A stretch of 64,000 bases of DNA, taken from positions 127,447,737 to 127,511,736 of the forward strand of contig JAUPFV010000004.1 in NCBI GenBank assembly GCA_036936605.1. Reading direction: 5' to 3'. The translations under genes and the position numbers were made by a program. Shown here piece after piece: positions 1 through 11,470 of the stretch. Source of the stretch: Limnanthes douglasii subsp. nivea. Its lineage: Eukaryota; Streptophyta; Magnoliopsida; Brassicales; Limnanthaceae. Positions within the stretch are counted from its first letter, which is position 1, and each line of letters begins with the position of its first letter. Under the pieces are notes generated by a model. That model worked only from the letters and a program-made list of their open reading frames with translations, was not told where the DNA came from and ran no database searches.

Positions 1-184
1 TGTGGTAATATATAACAGAACTTTTGTTCATCTAAATAATGTTTTCTTGGCATGGGTTTTGAAATTTACTCAACCCCAAATCAGAATATGTTTGTGATCT
101 TTGTTTTCTTTTATGCAAAGATTATGACTGATAGTATTTATCTTAAGAAAACAAAAGTTTAGTCAGACAAACTGCAGTTTTTTG

Positions 185-390
185 AGTAAAAATGGGCCGG
201 TTATCTGTCCGGTTTGGTGTTTTGACGGAACCGGATTGGACCGCAAAGTTTATCGGTTCATATTGGACCTTTTCGTTTTTAGTTTTTGGAACCGATCCTT
301 AAGCTTTGGGTTTGGTCCATGGTCCAATTTTCGTACGATTTTTACGGTTCGGTTCCTGGGCTGGGAAACCATTAACCGCCCTAAATAAGG
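185..390. repeat. CCGGTT/GGTTCGG-rich degenerate repeat, possibly a hAT-like remnant
   Basis: The segment is rich in GGCCGGTT, TCCGGTTTGG, GGAACCGG and GGTTCGGTTCC words, a composition typical of degenerate non-autonomous hAT-like elements in plants. The ends GGGCCGGTTAT and (reverse-complemented) TAGGGCGGTTAAT are loosely alike, but no target duplication could be read. The two overlapping open frames here have no protein features. Confidence 0.35.
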
Positions 391-1052
391 CATATTTGTT
401 TGTAAGCGATAAGTTGAAATTCATAATCTTCTGCTACTATTTAACATATTTTATGGTACGTTTATATATTCTTTTGTTGGATAATGTTGTTAACAAAAGA
501 TTTGAAGATAAATACAGATTAAATGTATAAATCTCACTCAATATTTGGAACTACTGACTCATCACCAATACCATCTTGGACTGCTCACCTTCTAAGCAAC
601 CATCTATTTGACTAATTTTGGAAAACAATTAGCTACAAATGAGTAGTTAGATGTATGTCATTATATAAAACGTATTAGCAGACGTAGCTACCTTTCTTTT
701 GTATTTTAAAAGTTGGTAAAATTTTAACGTCCTCTGGTTTTGGCTACTAACACCATAGTTTATACTATTTTCAAAACTTAATTGAATCGTCTTTCTATAT
801 AAAAATAGGTTATTAAATGATGTTGCAAAGTGTAACAAGATAACTATGCTTCTGCGATGGCTAACAAACGAAATAATCAATTCGAGTTCGACTATAACTT
901 ACTGTTCGACGTATTTCGAGAAAATATTTCGGATATAGAATGCTTCGTTAAATTTGTTTATCATGATGTTTAAGTTTCTACGTTATATGTCATTAGTGGA
1001 TCCCATTCGTTTAAGCGATATCTTCCTTAACTATTTTTTTATTTGGTGTGAC

Positions 1053-1214
1053 CATTATTATTCTTCCTCATCTGTCCAGAACTCAAATAAATAACTAAAT
1101 AGCAAGTTATATGAACATATTATAAGATGAGACGATTATTATTCTTCCTCATCTATCCAGAGCTCAAAAAAATAAATATATAAATAACAAGTTATATGAA
1201 CATATTATAAGATG
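1053..1214. repeat. 81-bp tandem duplication
   Basis: Two consecutive copies of an approximately 81-bp unit start near 1053 and 1134. Both contain TTATTATTCTTCCTCATCT, a CCAGA/GCTCAAA block and TTATATGAACATATTATAAG. They differ by a few substitutions and short indels. No coding meaning is visible. Confidence 0.85.
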
Positions 1215-1277
1215 CTCCCCATTGTATAAGAAAATACCAATAGTTGCACGTCGACTTATAATATGTTGCGTCTATAC

Positions 1278-1400
1278 AGTGTACCCATTTCTTAATACAG
1301 TGGTCTATATGGATTAAATTAGTGTGCCTATCTCTTAATACAATGGTCCATATGGATTAAGATAGTGTACCTATCTTTTGATACAAATTTTAGTTTCAGG
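1278..1400. repeat. 43-bp tandem repeat, about 2.5 copies
   Basis: Units beginning AGTGTACC or AGTGTGCC start at 1278, 1321 and 1364, exactly 43 bp apart. Each carries CTTAATACA followed by TGGTC.ATATGGATTAA; the third copy is cut short. It is a local minisatellite without spacer structure. Confidence 0.85.
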
Positions 1401-1596
1401 CTATAGAAGTTGTTCTTTAAGTGAGTTTATTGAATTATTTCGTGTTAAATCAAAATCTTATAACTGAAACTTTTAGCTTCATGTTATTTATATATTAACT
1501 AAAACTAATCATGATTCAATTCATCGACTTTAGAAAGTTATAACGAATTCTAAAATCGATAAAATTCGTTAATACCAAATGCCGTGGTAGTTTAAT

Positions 1597-1747
1597 GTCG
1601 ATCCAACTCATCGACACTAAAAGCTATTATATTCTTTTTAACATCAACTTACCATCTCCACATTAAAAATTGTCATCATGGTCTTTAAATATCGACCCAA
1701 TTCGTCCACATTAGAATAAATTTTTTAATGTCGGCAAGTTGGATCGA
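1597..1747. repeat. Inverted repeat with 23-24-nt arms
   Basis: The left arm (1597-1620, GTCGATCCAACTCATCGACA..) pairs with the right arm (1725-1747) read on the other strand, at roughly 80% identity. A related word, TCGACCCAATTCGTCCACAT, lies between them near 1692. This could be the remains of a MITE end or a foldback. Confidence 0.5.
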
Positions 1748-2139
1748 GAATGTTTAAAATGAAGAAAACTGATTTTCACAAATAATTTCAAGTTATATAA
1801 GTTTTAAAGTTTTTTACTTTTTAAAATTCAATGTATATGCTATAGTTTGAATTAAGAAATGTAAGATTAGGTGTTTATTAAATTTATGATGAGTGATTCT
1901 TTCATTTCCAGATTTGAAGAATACATGATTATTATAAATTGTTTTGTTTGATTTTATATATGTTTCACATTTTACATTTAGTATTATATTTGTTTTGGAT
2001 TGCACATTTGTTATTACAAGTGTCACATTTTCCATTTAGTATTAGCATATGTTCGACATTTTATATTTGTTACAGAAAACATGACCACAATTTTATTTTT
2101 GTGATCAAGTCTATATACTTTTGTTAAAGATATAAATGA

Positions 2140-2456
2140 TAAAAAATAACAAAATCGTACATAAAAGCAACGAGAGGAACCTCATTCCACAAGTCTCTTT
2201 AAGGCTATATATGACTTGAAGGACAATCAAACAACCACTAAGAAAAATTGAGACTTGATAGTAGCAATATTCAAGACTTTTGACACTAAAAAGAGAGTTT
2301 TTCAATTGGTTTCAAAATTTCTAGAATTTACAAAAAGATTCTCTGTGGGTTGGAGGACAATGAAGAGAAAATGATGTTTACCTGTAAAACCTTACAACCT
2401 AAATATTCGAAAGATGAAGCAAGATCAAGAATAATAAGAACCTATTTTTTTAAATT
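2140..2456 (+). pseudogene. Possible exon remnant of an unidentified intron-rich gene, split by Copia-1
   Basis: A plus-strand frame near 2180-2330 reads KAIYDLKDNQ and then IFKTFDTKKRVFQL with interrupting stops. This vaguely resembles the N-terminal part of plant transposon-associated Ulp1/mobile-domain proteins, but I do not recognise it securely. Copia-1 inserts just downstream, and more broken exons on the same strand follow its 3' LTR, separated by the same word-rich intron sequence. I infer a single ancestral gene from about 2140 to 10250. The family assignment is a guess. Confidence 0.25.
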
Positions 2457-2769
2457 TGTTAGAATATTCGACTAAATTTGGAAAGCTGGATTCATGGAGT
2501 AATAATTGGGGTCAACTATTGACCACTATAATTTGGGATTTCACATATTGTCCTTAATCTTCTCCCTATAAATCAGTGTATTAAGTTTCCTTGTATAGGC
2601 CTCTAAGTTCTCTATATATTGAGAGCCTTATTACCATTGCTAGTGAAGCAAACACAACTTGTAATGATTTGATTCAATAAAAAACAGTTCAATACAAAAA
2701 CGAACATTTTCTAATAAAACACAAAACCCTAGCCGCCTCCTGCGGCTACTTCTCTCTTTGTTTTTAACA
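2457..2769 (+). repeat. Copia-1 5' LTR
   Basis: The 313-bp repeat begins TGTTAGAATATTCG and ends TTTTTAACA. A likely TATA box (CCTATAAATC) lies near 2566 and an AATAAA-type polyadenylation signal near 2678. A short GC-rich inverted repeat, GCCGCCTCCTGCGGC, is near the 3' end. Confidence 0.95.
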
Positions 2770-2781
2770 TGGTATCAGAGC
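2770..2781 (+). other. Copia-1 primer binding site
   Basis: TGGTATCAGAGC abuts the LTR end. It is the usual initiator-tRNA-Met complementary site for minus-strand priming in plant Ty1/copia elements. Confidence 0.93.
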
Positions 2782-2819
2782 ACGTGTGATTATAGGAATT
2801 CTGAACATCCTCAAAAAAG

Positions 2820-3840
2820 ATGGCTGGCAATGAAGTCGTGGTCAGTCAAATTCCTGATGAATTAACAATGCAGATTGCTGCATTCAGAGAAATGGTTTCA
2901 AAACACAACAACAAACAACTAACCCGAGAATTTATCCCTAGGGATTAAACGCGGTGGCGACAACTATGCCCTATGGGCAAACCTGATGAAGAAAGCAATT
3001 GGGGGAAGGAGGAGAGGTTCTCACATTACAGGGGAGCCGACACCTCCATCCAAAACTGACAACACATATACAAGGTGGGAACAAGACGATCAATGTGTTT
3101 TCACATGGATTATCCAGAATCTTGAATCCAGCTTGGTGAATAATGTCTCGCAATATCCCACTGCAAAATCCCTCTGGGATGGGTTAGCCACCACATACGG
3201 TTCTGGTACAGATACGTTACAGGTGTTTGACCATCATAAGAGGGCTTATTCATTAAGGCAAGGGTCCGATACACTAGAAGTTTTGAGGAACAAACTGCAG
3301 AACATCTGGATGTCTATAGATAAGCGAGATCTGAACCCTATGAAAGACCTAGAAGACATTCAGATCTACAATAAGAAGACTCAAGAACAAAGACTCTATC
3401 AATTGCTAATGGCGATTAATGACAAGCTGGAACAAGTCAAGAGAGATATCCTGAAAAATGATCCTCTTCCTTCCATGGAAACAACATATGCTACAATACG
3501 AAGGGAAGTGGCTTAGGCTTAATATACTAAAATCAAGTTCTTCTGATAGTGAGTCGATTGAAATTGGAATGGGTTTGACTGCTAAATATTATGCACAGAG
3601 GTTTAAATTCTGATCCAAAGAGAAAGAAGATAAATCCAAGTTGTATTGCACTCATTGTGGGATAAAGTAACACACTAAATAGACATGTTTCCAGCTGGTT
3701 GGCTATCTAGAATGGTGGGAGGACGGTCATAAGGAGAAAAATAACCAACGTTTCAAATCTAATGTCAAACGGGCTTCGTCTACAACTGGCGGTGAATATG
3801 CGACTAAAAATGAGCAAAGAAGTCGCACTGGTTGTGGAGG
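2820..3840 (+). pseudogene. Copia-1 gag pseudogene
   Basis: Gag forms the RNA-packaging particle. Translation from the ATG at 2820 (MAGNEVVVSQIPDEL..) stops after about 42 codons. A frame shifted by one resumes near 2935 with GGDNYALWANLMKKAI, the usual copia gag start motif, and runs to the stop at 3516 with LWDGLATTYGSGTD and a capsid-like helical region. A CCHC knuckle follows in another frame around 3640-3680 (YCTHCG....HTK.TCF) but contains in-frame stops. At least two lesions separate start, capsid and knuckle. The family assignment is secure; function is lost. Confidence 0.9.
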
Positions 3841-3841
3841 A

Positions 3842-5165
3842 ATGACGGCGAACTCCTATGAAAAACTTGGAGGTGAAGGGTTTGAGAAATCAATGAATTG
3901 GATCTTTGATTGCGGGGCTATGGACACCATATCTTATGATCCTAAAGACTTTGGTGTCATATCATCTCCAAATAAGTCCCATATTGAGAATGCTAGTGGA
4001 GAAATTTGTGAAGTCAAAGGGGGAGGTTCAATTATTTTTTCGGAAAAAATGGAAATTAAAAACTGCCTCTACATTCCTTCACTATCCTTAAAGTTATTAT
4101 ATGTTAGTCAAGTGGCAAAACAACTCAACTATGTGGTTCTTATGTATCCATTTTTTGCATTTTACAGGACATTCGTACGAAAGATATCATTGGGCGTGGT
4201 ACTGAACAAGGAGGTCTCTATTATGTTGATGAGGTAGTTCATAAGGGACATGCCATGCTTGCTCACGGAACAACCGAAAGGAAACTTTGGTTATGGCACC
4301 GGCGACTTGGTCATCCTTCTTTTAGCTATCTTAAAAGTTTGTTTTCTAGTTTTTTTTTGAATAATTCCATTAATGAGAAATGTAAAACCTACGTTCTTGC
4401 AAAAAAATCGTAGGGTCTCATTTAATCAAAGTAATACTAGAGTTGATTATGCTTTTTCGCTAATCCATTCTGATATTTGGGGTCCAGCACCAAATTCCAC
4501 TAACAATAAAATCAGATACTTTGTTTTATTTGTGGATGATTTCTCAAGAATGACTTGGATATACTTCATGAAACATAAATCGGAAGTACCAGAAATATTT
4601 GTTTGTTTTTACAAAATAATTTTAACTCAATTTGAAAAAAATACAGATTCTCCGTTTTGATAATGGAACAGAGTTTGTCAACCAAACAATGCATAATTTT
4701 TTCAAAACAAATGGTCTTATCCATCAAACCACTTGTCCAAACACACCTCAACAAAACGGTACTTCAAAACGAAAAATTCGTACTTTACTTGAAAAAACTC
4801 GTGTTATTATGATTGAATCTAGAGTTCCTCATTCTCTTTGGCTAGAAGCTCTTGCTACAACTACGTATCTTGCAAATCGTCTACCAACCCGATGTCTAGG
4901 AAATAAAAATCCATTACAAGTGCTTGCCACCCAAGTTACAATTCCATCTGTTATGACCTTACCACCTCGTGTCTTTGGTTGTTCGGTGTTTGTTCATATC
5001 CCTAAAACTAGTCGAAACAAACTTAATCTGTGTGTTGAAAAGTGTGTATTCGTTGGGTACGGTTTTCATCAAATGGGATATCGGTGCTACAATCCGGTTA
5101 CTCATCGAATCCATGTCACCATGGACTGTGACTTCTTAGAATCCGATTATTTTTTTGACCACTAA
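3842..5165 (+). pseudogene. Copia-1 protease-integrase pseudogene
   Basis: The protease appears at 3895-3925 as WIFDCGAMDT, an altered D-S/T-G-A active site with Cys where Ser or Thr is usual. A GAG-pre-integrase block at about 4255-4340 (LWLWHRRLGHPS) carries the histidines of the integrase zinc finger. The integrase core follows in two frames: IHSDIWGP and FVLFVDDFSRMTWIYF (4465-4570), then, after a frameshift near 4640, LRFDNGTEFVN, PNTPQQNGTSKRK and SLWLEALATTTYLANR. The conserved D, D and E(K) positions of the DDE core are recognisable, but the frameshift and several stops before 4373 break the protein. Confidence 0.9.
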
Positions 5166-5578
5166 TCTTATGCTCAGGGGGGAGAAAGTAAGTGAATCAC
5201 TCGATTGGTTGCTATATGAAAGTTACTTTGAGGATGTGCCGACAAAGTCGGTCGATGACGCCACCGAACACGCCTCTTCCAACATAAAGGAGACTGACGA
5301 GGCAGTTCTTACCACCAATGATTCTCCCGAAGACAATGTCCAACAAGAAATAAATGCCATGGATACTACCATTGTAATATGTCCATCAAGAGGTAAACAA
5401 TTTACAATGTCATAATTCACAAAATGCTACTGACCATGACATTTCAGGAAGTTCATTTGTTGAAACTCAAACTCTGGTTCTTCCCCCAAGAAAAAATAGA
5501 GGGGTTCTTCTTGACCGGTATTCACCGGAACACGTTCCTCATGCTTCTACATATCCGGTAAAAACGGATAGGAAAGGA

Positions 5579-7119
5579 ATGACGAAGACTGCAAAGGCGT
5601 TTTCAGCTACTATTCTCTCTGAACAAATCCCTAAAACAGCTCAAGAAGCTAAGAAAATGACTGAATGGCATGATGCAATGAATACCGAAATGAAAGCTCT
5701 AAAAAGGAATGGTACATGGAAGAATTGTGTGTTACCACAATGGAAGAAAGTAGTCGGGTGTAGATGGGTGTATAATATAAAATATAAATCCGATGGCACC
5801 ATTGAGCGACACAAGGCAAGATTAGTTGCCAAAGGATATACACAAACATATGGTATAGACTACTCTGAAACGTTCTCTCCGGTTGCAAAGATTGACACTA
5901 TCAGAGTTTTACTTTCAATAGCCGCGAATAAAGATTGGCCTCTTTATCAATTTGATGTAAATAATGCTTTCTTACATGGAGACTTGGAATAAGAGGTATA
6001 TATGGAACCCCCACCAGGGTTCTCTGATGGTTTTCAAGAAAATGAGGTATGTAAACTGAAAAAGGCATTATATAGGCTCAAACAGTCTCCTCGTGCTTGG
6101 TTTGGGAGATTTACAATGGCAATGAAGCATTATAGCTACAAACAGAGTAATGTGGATCATACATTGTTTTACAAAAAAGAGGAGAATTAGTCACTTGTCT
6201 TATAATATATGCCGGCGATATGATTATAAGGAGTTCGAAATGAAAGACCTTGGGGGATTGAAGTATTTCCTAGGAATCGAGGTTCTTAGGTCAAGAGGAG
6301 GGATTTATATCTCCCAACGGAAATATATATTGGATTTATTAGCTGAAGTTGGCATGGTAGATTGCAAACCAAATGACACTCCTATGGTTGTGAATCACAA
6401 ACTAAAGATAATTGAAGGGGCCAGACCAGCGAGTAAAGAAAGGTACCAAAGGTTGGTGGGAAAATTGATCTACCTGGCTCACACTCGACCCGATATTGCA
6501 TACGCGGTGTGAGTAGTTATCCAGTTCATGCATCATCCTCAGGAACACCATATGGAGGCAGTAATGAGGATTATTCGATATCTTAAAGGCACACCAGGAA
6601 GAGGCATAATTTTTAAGAAAAATGGACACCTTGATGTTGAAGTATTCACAAATGTTGATTGGGGAAGGAATCCTAACGACAAGCGATCAACTGCTGGCTA
6701 CTTTACTCTTCTTGGAGGTAACTTGGTGACTTAAGGGAGTAAGAAACAGAAAGTAGTATCACTGTCAAGTGCTGAATCAGAATTTAGAGGATCGTTAAGG
6801 GGATTACCGAGATACTTTGGTTAAAGAAGATAATGAAAGAAATCGGATCCCCTCTGAAGTGTCCAACTCAGTTAATGTGCGATAATAAAGCTGCGATTAA
6901 AATTTCAGAGAACCCGGTACAGCACGATAGAACAAAACACGTTGAAATAGATAGGCACTTCATAAAAGAAAATATTGAAGATGGGACAGTCGAACTTCTG
7001 TTTGTTAGATCCGAAGACCAACTGGCAGACATCCTAACAAAAGCGGTTGCCGCAAGAACATTCGAATCAATTTTATTCAAGTTGGGTATTGGTGATCCCA
7101 CTACACAAATTGAGGGGGA
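5579..7119 (+). pseudogene. Copia-1 reverse transcriptase-RNase H pseudogene
   Basis: RT begins with [12 protein letters not shown] and continues with [30 protein letters not shown] and [13 protein letters not shown], then a TAA where a codon for the next residue is expected (5990). It resumes with VYMEPPPGF and KKALYRLKQSPRAWF. The catalytic YVDD box is read as YAGD (6208-6219), and a short deletion seems to join it to EFEMKDLGGLKYFLGIEV near 6230. RNase H motifs follow: VSLSSAESEF (about 6758-6785, followed by stops), CDNKAAIKISENPVQHDRTK and ADILTKAV near the end. There are multiple lesions, including loss of two of the four catalytic-box residues. Confidence 0.92.
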
Positions 7120-7120
7120 G
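7109..7120 (+). other. Copia-1 polypurine tract
   Basis: The purine-rich run TTGAGGGGGAG directly precedes the 3' LTR, as expected for the plus-strand primer. Confidence 0.85.
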
Positions 7121-7433
7121 TGTTAGAATATTCGACTAAATTTGGAAAGCTGGATTCATGGAGTAATAATTGGGGTCAACTATTGACCACTATAATTTGG
7201 GATTTCACATACTATCCTTAATCTTCTCCCTATAAATCAGTGTATTAAGTTTCCTTGTATAGGCCTCTAAGTTCTCTACATATTGAGAGCCTTATTACCA
7301 TTGCTAGTGAAACAAGCACAACTTGTAATGATTTGATTCAATAAAAAACAGTTCAATACAAAAAGGAACATTTTCTAATAAAACACAAAACTCTAGCCGC
7401 CTCCTGCGGCTACTTCTCTCTTTGTTTTTAACA
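7121..7433 (+). repeat. Copia-1 3' LTR
   Basis: Same length and ends as the 5' LTR, with about 7 substitutions and no indels. The copy is followed by the target duplication AAATT at 7434-7438. Confidence 0.95.
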
Positions 7434-7509
7434 AAATTAAAGTAAGACAATGCAACAAACGAGCACCATATATTTAGAATAGAAAGATCTAAATACGAAT
7501 TTGGTGATT

Positions 7510-10500
7510 GGTAACATATTGTTTACTTGTTTTGTATTTCACATTTTAGAGGCCACTTACTTAGGTTTTATATTCTGCAGACCATTTACTTAGTATTTTG
7601 CATTTTGCATTTCGTTTATTTCATGTTTTTCATTTGACATTTTATTTACTAGGTGTTATCTCTATCTTTAGATGGAATACAAAAAGTTTTTAAGATTGTA
7701 GGAAATCAAAGATAAACTGATGTGGCTATACCAATTGATTCTATTTGCATGTTCAACGTTATTCTTCTCAACATCAGGTGATGTATTGGCTTCGAATATG
7801 GTATACTACATATCGAAGACTTGGGGAAAAATCCAACAAATATGATTGGGCAAGATCAATCCAGGAGAAACTTATGAATTTAATAACAAATTATTGTGAA
7901 AATAGTCCTTAAAAAACCATAGGATGTGTTGTCATATTGGTGATTAATATTGTACTCGTTTGTGAAACAAATATGCTATTAGTTTATATAATCATTATTT
8001 TATAAATTTTATGTTATTTATTATGGATGACAAAACAATTGGGGCAGGAGGGGTCGAAGAAGTCTTGATGCCAAGATGTTCAAATGGCTGAGAATTGAAA
8101 AAAACAACAACAGAGACTTGGCTTTGTTTGAATCTTTATACAATATTATAGATGATCAAGTGTGTATTTCATATTTTATAATATTCTTAAGAATTTTTTC
8201 GGATTTTACTTTATTAGTAAACATAGTTGTACATTTTATAATTGATGGTATATCTAATTTTTCATTTTACAATTAATAATAGACCTTGTTTCATATTTTA
8301 TTTTTAGGAATGTCTTGTACTTATACCTTGTTTTAAAATATTACTACATTCTTACAATGAATTTAGGTTTTGACTAAAGCAATAAAACCAACATATGCTG
8401 AAAGAAATACATTTGATGTTGAGGGTTTTAAAGAAAAAGGGGATTATGAGGATGAAAAAGAAAGTTTGAGAAAGATGAAAGGGATGATGAAAATGATGAA
8501 ATGGAAGTTAAAGAAGAGAAGTCTTCAAATAGAGAAGCGGAACAAAATATGTTATGACTTAAATAACGTAAAATAACTTCTAATTTGTGAATAAGAACTT
8601 CTACTTTATAGAAAATAACTTCTACTACATAAAGGCAAACTTTTACTTCACAAATACTTTGGTGTCTGAGAAAACCAGTAGAAAAGTCATAATTTTTTTT
8701 GATGAAGCTTTCTGTGAATAAGGGTGACAAACTCTACCATTTAAAAATAGAGAACAAACACCCCAAAAAATTACTGAAAAATATAAGCATTTATTTCATA
8801 TTTTACATTTGATAATTAGTTTTATTTTGTATTTCACATTTCGCATTTCAATTATAACATGTTTCACATTTCAGATTTTGGTAGTTAGTCTTGTTTCGTA
8901 TTTCACATTTAATAGTTAGTCTTGTTTTGCATATTGCATTTCAATAATAACATGTTTCACATTTTACATTTTGGTAGTTAGTTTTTTTCACATTTGATAT
9001 TTGTTGTTATTTTGTATTTTGTATTTGATATCGACTATTATATTTTTATTATGTTATAGTCGAATAAAAAATTCGAATCTCTATCGCAACCACTTGGCAC
9101 AATAACGTTGGACCTAATAGAGAGACTAATGACTAAAAATTCTAACTTTGAAAAAGATAGGAGATATAAAAAATTACGAGGTGACTAGACTGTTAACCAA
9201 AAATATACATCATTAATTGAGATATATAAATTCATAGCAACAATGGAAGCAGAGTTGGAGGAATATAGACTAAATAAAAATCTTAGCTTGCCTATATTGT
9301 AAACAACAGTGGAAGAATCGAGTTCCAATAAACGCAAACAATTGGATAACACATCGTCACACGTGTAAACAAAAAATCACTTATTAAAAAAGAATTTGAA
9401 GTCAATGAAGTAAATTATGAAATTTTACAAATAGTGATTAAGTCCTTCGTGTTTATTGTAGGTGAATGATGCACATTAAAATATGCTAAATACTGAACAA
9501 CGTGTGTTGGTTGCAGAAGACGTGGTTCAAGATACACAAATGAAGATGAATGACAAAAATATAGAAATGAGAGGTGCATAGATAGAAATGAATGATGCAC
9601 CATGAGAGGAGGTGTAAAATATATAAGATAAAGTGAAGATTGCATATGTTGAAGTACAAAATTCTATAAAAGATATGATAAAGATCGAAAATGATCAACA
9701 TAAAATTCAAAACCAACAAAGTGTAAGTAATAATAAAGCAGAATGAGAAATACAATTCATTTTATGTATTATGATGAAGCACATGATGTATTTCACATTT
9801 CTTATTTTACAATAATTTATCATTGTAAGTGAAAAATATGATGTATTTTGCATTTCATAGTTCATCATATATAGGTTTTGCATTTTATTTTTATCAGTTG
9901 TATTTAACACCCCATCTATATCTTTCATATCTTTATGAAGTGTTTTTCAATTTACAATGTATGTAATACTTGTCAAAATTTTGCATTTCGCATTTATAAT
10001 TACACTTGTCAAAATTTCACATTTCACAATTATCTTTATATTTGTTTCACATCTCGCATTTGTTTTTATATTTTCCTTTTTAGATTTCATATTTTTATTT
10101 ATACTTGTTTAGATGTACTTGCGGTTTTTGAAAAAAGATACATAAGAACAAACTTATACTTATGTCAAAAGGTCAAACCCCACATGTACCACAAATACTT
10201 GAATAAGTAAAAAATAACTATGGAAATAATATGGCGTATCAATATTTATGAGATTTTTTTAATGTAAGAAAATTGATTGTCCAATTGAGAAAAAATAGAA
10301 ATTTTAATTTACGTACATAAATTAACAAAGATTCAAATGGGATAAATTAATATGATTAGGTGGTATTGTCATTTCTAAAAATATCACTTTATATTACTCT
10401 GAGTAACACGAGGGATGTAAATAATCAATAAGCATTTCAGATTTCACAATTGATTTAATAAGTGTTTTACATTTTGCAGTTGATTTAATAAGTGTTTCGC

Positions 10501-10620
10501 AATTAATATTTGGCTTAATAAGTATTTACGTTTCACGTTTGGGTTAACAAGTGTTTTGTAACTCATATTTGGTTTAACAAATTTTACAAATTTGCATGTT
10601 ATTGATGGTTATATTTATTG
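7510..10620. repeat. Dispersed TTTCACATTTTGCATTT-like word array
   Basis: Non-coding stretches (about 7520-7660, 8160-8330, 8780-9040, 9780-10110, 10430-10600) are crowded with variants of ATTTCACATTT, TTTTGCATTT, TTTCGCATTT and GTGTTTCAC, spaced irregularly by 10-50 bp and nearly always in the same orientation. The broken exons between them (8370-8576, 9080-9290, 9490-9720) are free of the word. The same word fills the introns and flanks of MULE-A (16690-19810) and occurs at 1960-2080. Confidence 0.75.
7750..9760 (+). pseudogene. Unidentified intron-rich gene remnant, transposon-associated
   Basis: Several plus-strand segments look like decayed exons. 7770-7900 reads YWLRIWYTTYRRLGE and KYDWARSIQEKLMN. 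8075-8160 reads FKWLRIEKNNNRDLALFE. 8370-8576 is a charged stretch rich in Lys, Glu and Asp. 9060-9300 reads FESLSQPLGTITLDLIERL and later ATMEAELEEYRL. 9480-9720 is coiled-coil-like (VAEDVVQDTQMKMNDK). The order and character recall genes carried by plant MULEs with Ulp1-like or mobile domains, but no catalytic domain is visible. Stops and frameshifts mark it as dead. It may be cargo of the same element as MULE-A. Confidence 0.35.
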
Positions 10621-10625
10621 TATGT

Positions 10626-11335
10626 TGTTAAGTTTAGGCTAGAAAATTAATCCGCTATATTAATTAGATCTTCTATATCAATCATTTTCCTATTAATTTA
10701 GTATTTTATAGTAATTAGATTTCCTATTAATTGGATCTTTTATATTAGCTAAATTTATATATTAATTAGATCTTCCATATTAATTAAATTTCTATATTAA
10801 CTATATCTTCTATATTAATTAGATTTCATATTGATTTGTTATTCTGTATTAATTAGATCTTTTATATTAATTATATTTCATGTTGATTTTGTCTTCTATT
10901 TTAATTAGATATTCCATTAATTATGTATTATGTATTAATTAGTTTCCATAATTGATGGATTATGAGTTATCATATCCATCATATAAGAAGATATTTCTAT
11001 GCAAAGTGTGAGGAAATTCATGAGCATCACATTTCCGAAAAGAGAAAAATAAATCTAGTTTTGAGGAGATAATTAAGGTGAGAGATAAACACTGAAAATA
11101 GGGTTTTGGTTAACCACGTCGTCATTTGTTACAAATAGTGATTAAGTCCTTCGTGTTTAATAAAAATAGTGTATGTTTCCCGTCCATGTCGGATTATTTC
11201 CATAATCTGAACCATGCTAAATCTATCTTGTGTGTTTGGTTTTATTTATTCTTTCCTTTACTTGTTTCTCATCTTGAATAAGGTTAATTATTTTCTCCGA
11301 AGGTTCATTGATCGATACATTATTTCTTGGCTCGT
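10626..11335 (+). repeat. Copia-3 5' LTR with minisatellite U3
   Basis: The first about 310 bp consist largely of variants of TTCTATATTAATTAGAT in tandem (10650-10950). The rest carries ATATAAGAAGATATTTC, GAGGAAATTCATGAGCAT and TTTTCTCCGAAGGTT, all matched in the right-hand LTR. The end is uncertain by some 20 bp. Confidence 0.75.
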
Positions 11336-11470
11336 CTAAACAATGGTTGGACCCCAATAAGTGATATGGTGAGCATGTGGCAACAATATAAGAAGCAGAC
11401 CGATCATCGATTTGAATGTTGGAGACGTGGATGTCATTTGAAAACATGAAAGCTACGTAAGATGAGCTCC

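Larger units (their letters stand above)
1..2139. other. AT-rich intergenic DNA with small repeats
   Basis: No convincing gene is visible. Open frames are short, have no family motifs and look random. The stretch holds a CCGGTT-rich block, an 81-bp tandem duplication, a 43-bp triplicated unit and a small inverted repeat, all listed separately. From about 1940 the TTTCACATTT-type word that fills 7510-10620 appears, suggesting that this end belongs to the same intron-rich remnant that Copia-1 later split. Confidence 0.6.
2457..7433 (+). mobile_element. Copia-1: complete but defective Ty1/copia LTR retrotransposon
   Basis: Two 313-bp LTRs (2457-2769 and 7121-7433), both TGTTAG...TTAACA, are flanked by the 5-bp duplication AAATT at 2452-2456 and 7434-7438. 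A tRNA-Met-type primer binding site directly follows the 5' LTR, and a purine tract ends at 7120. Internal order is gag, protease, integrase, reverse transcriptase, RNase H, which is the Ty1/copia order. By eye the LTRs differ at about 7 positions, so insertion is recent, yet every coding domain is broken by stops or frameshifts. The element cannot encode its own transposition. Confidence 0.95.

Noticed and set aside
182..530. Two plus-strand open frames of 68 and 74 codons
   Set aside because: They translate the CCGGTT-rich repeat, with no start context or homology features.
1053..1400. Tandem repeats as a CRISPR-like array
   Set aside because: Only two or three directly abutting units, no spacers, eukaryotic sequence.
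9415..9928. Overlapping minus-strand open frames of 73-89 codons
   Set aside because: Composed of Tyr/Phe/Leu/His-rich translations of AT-rich repeat words; no family resemblance.
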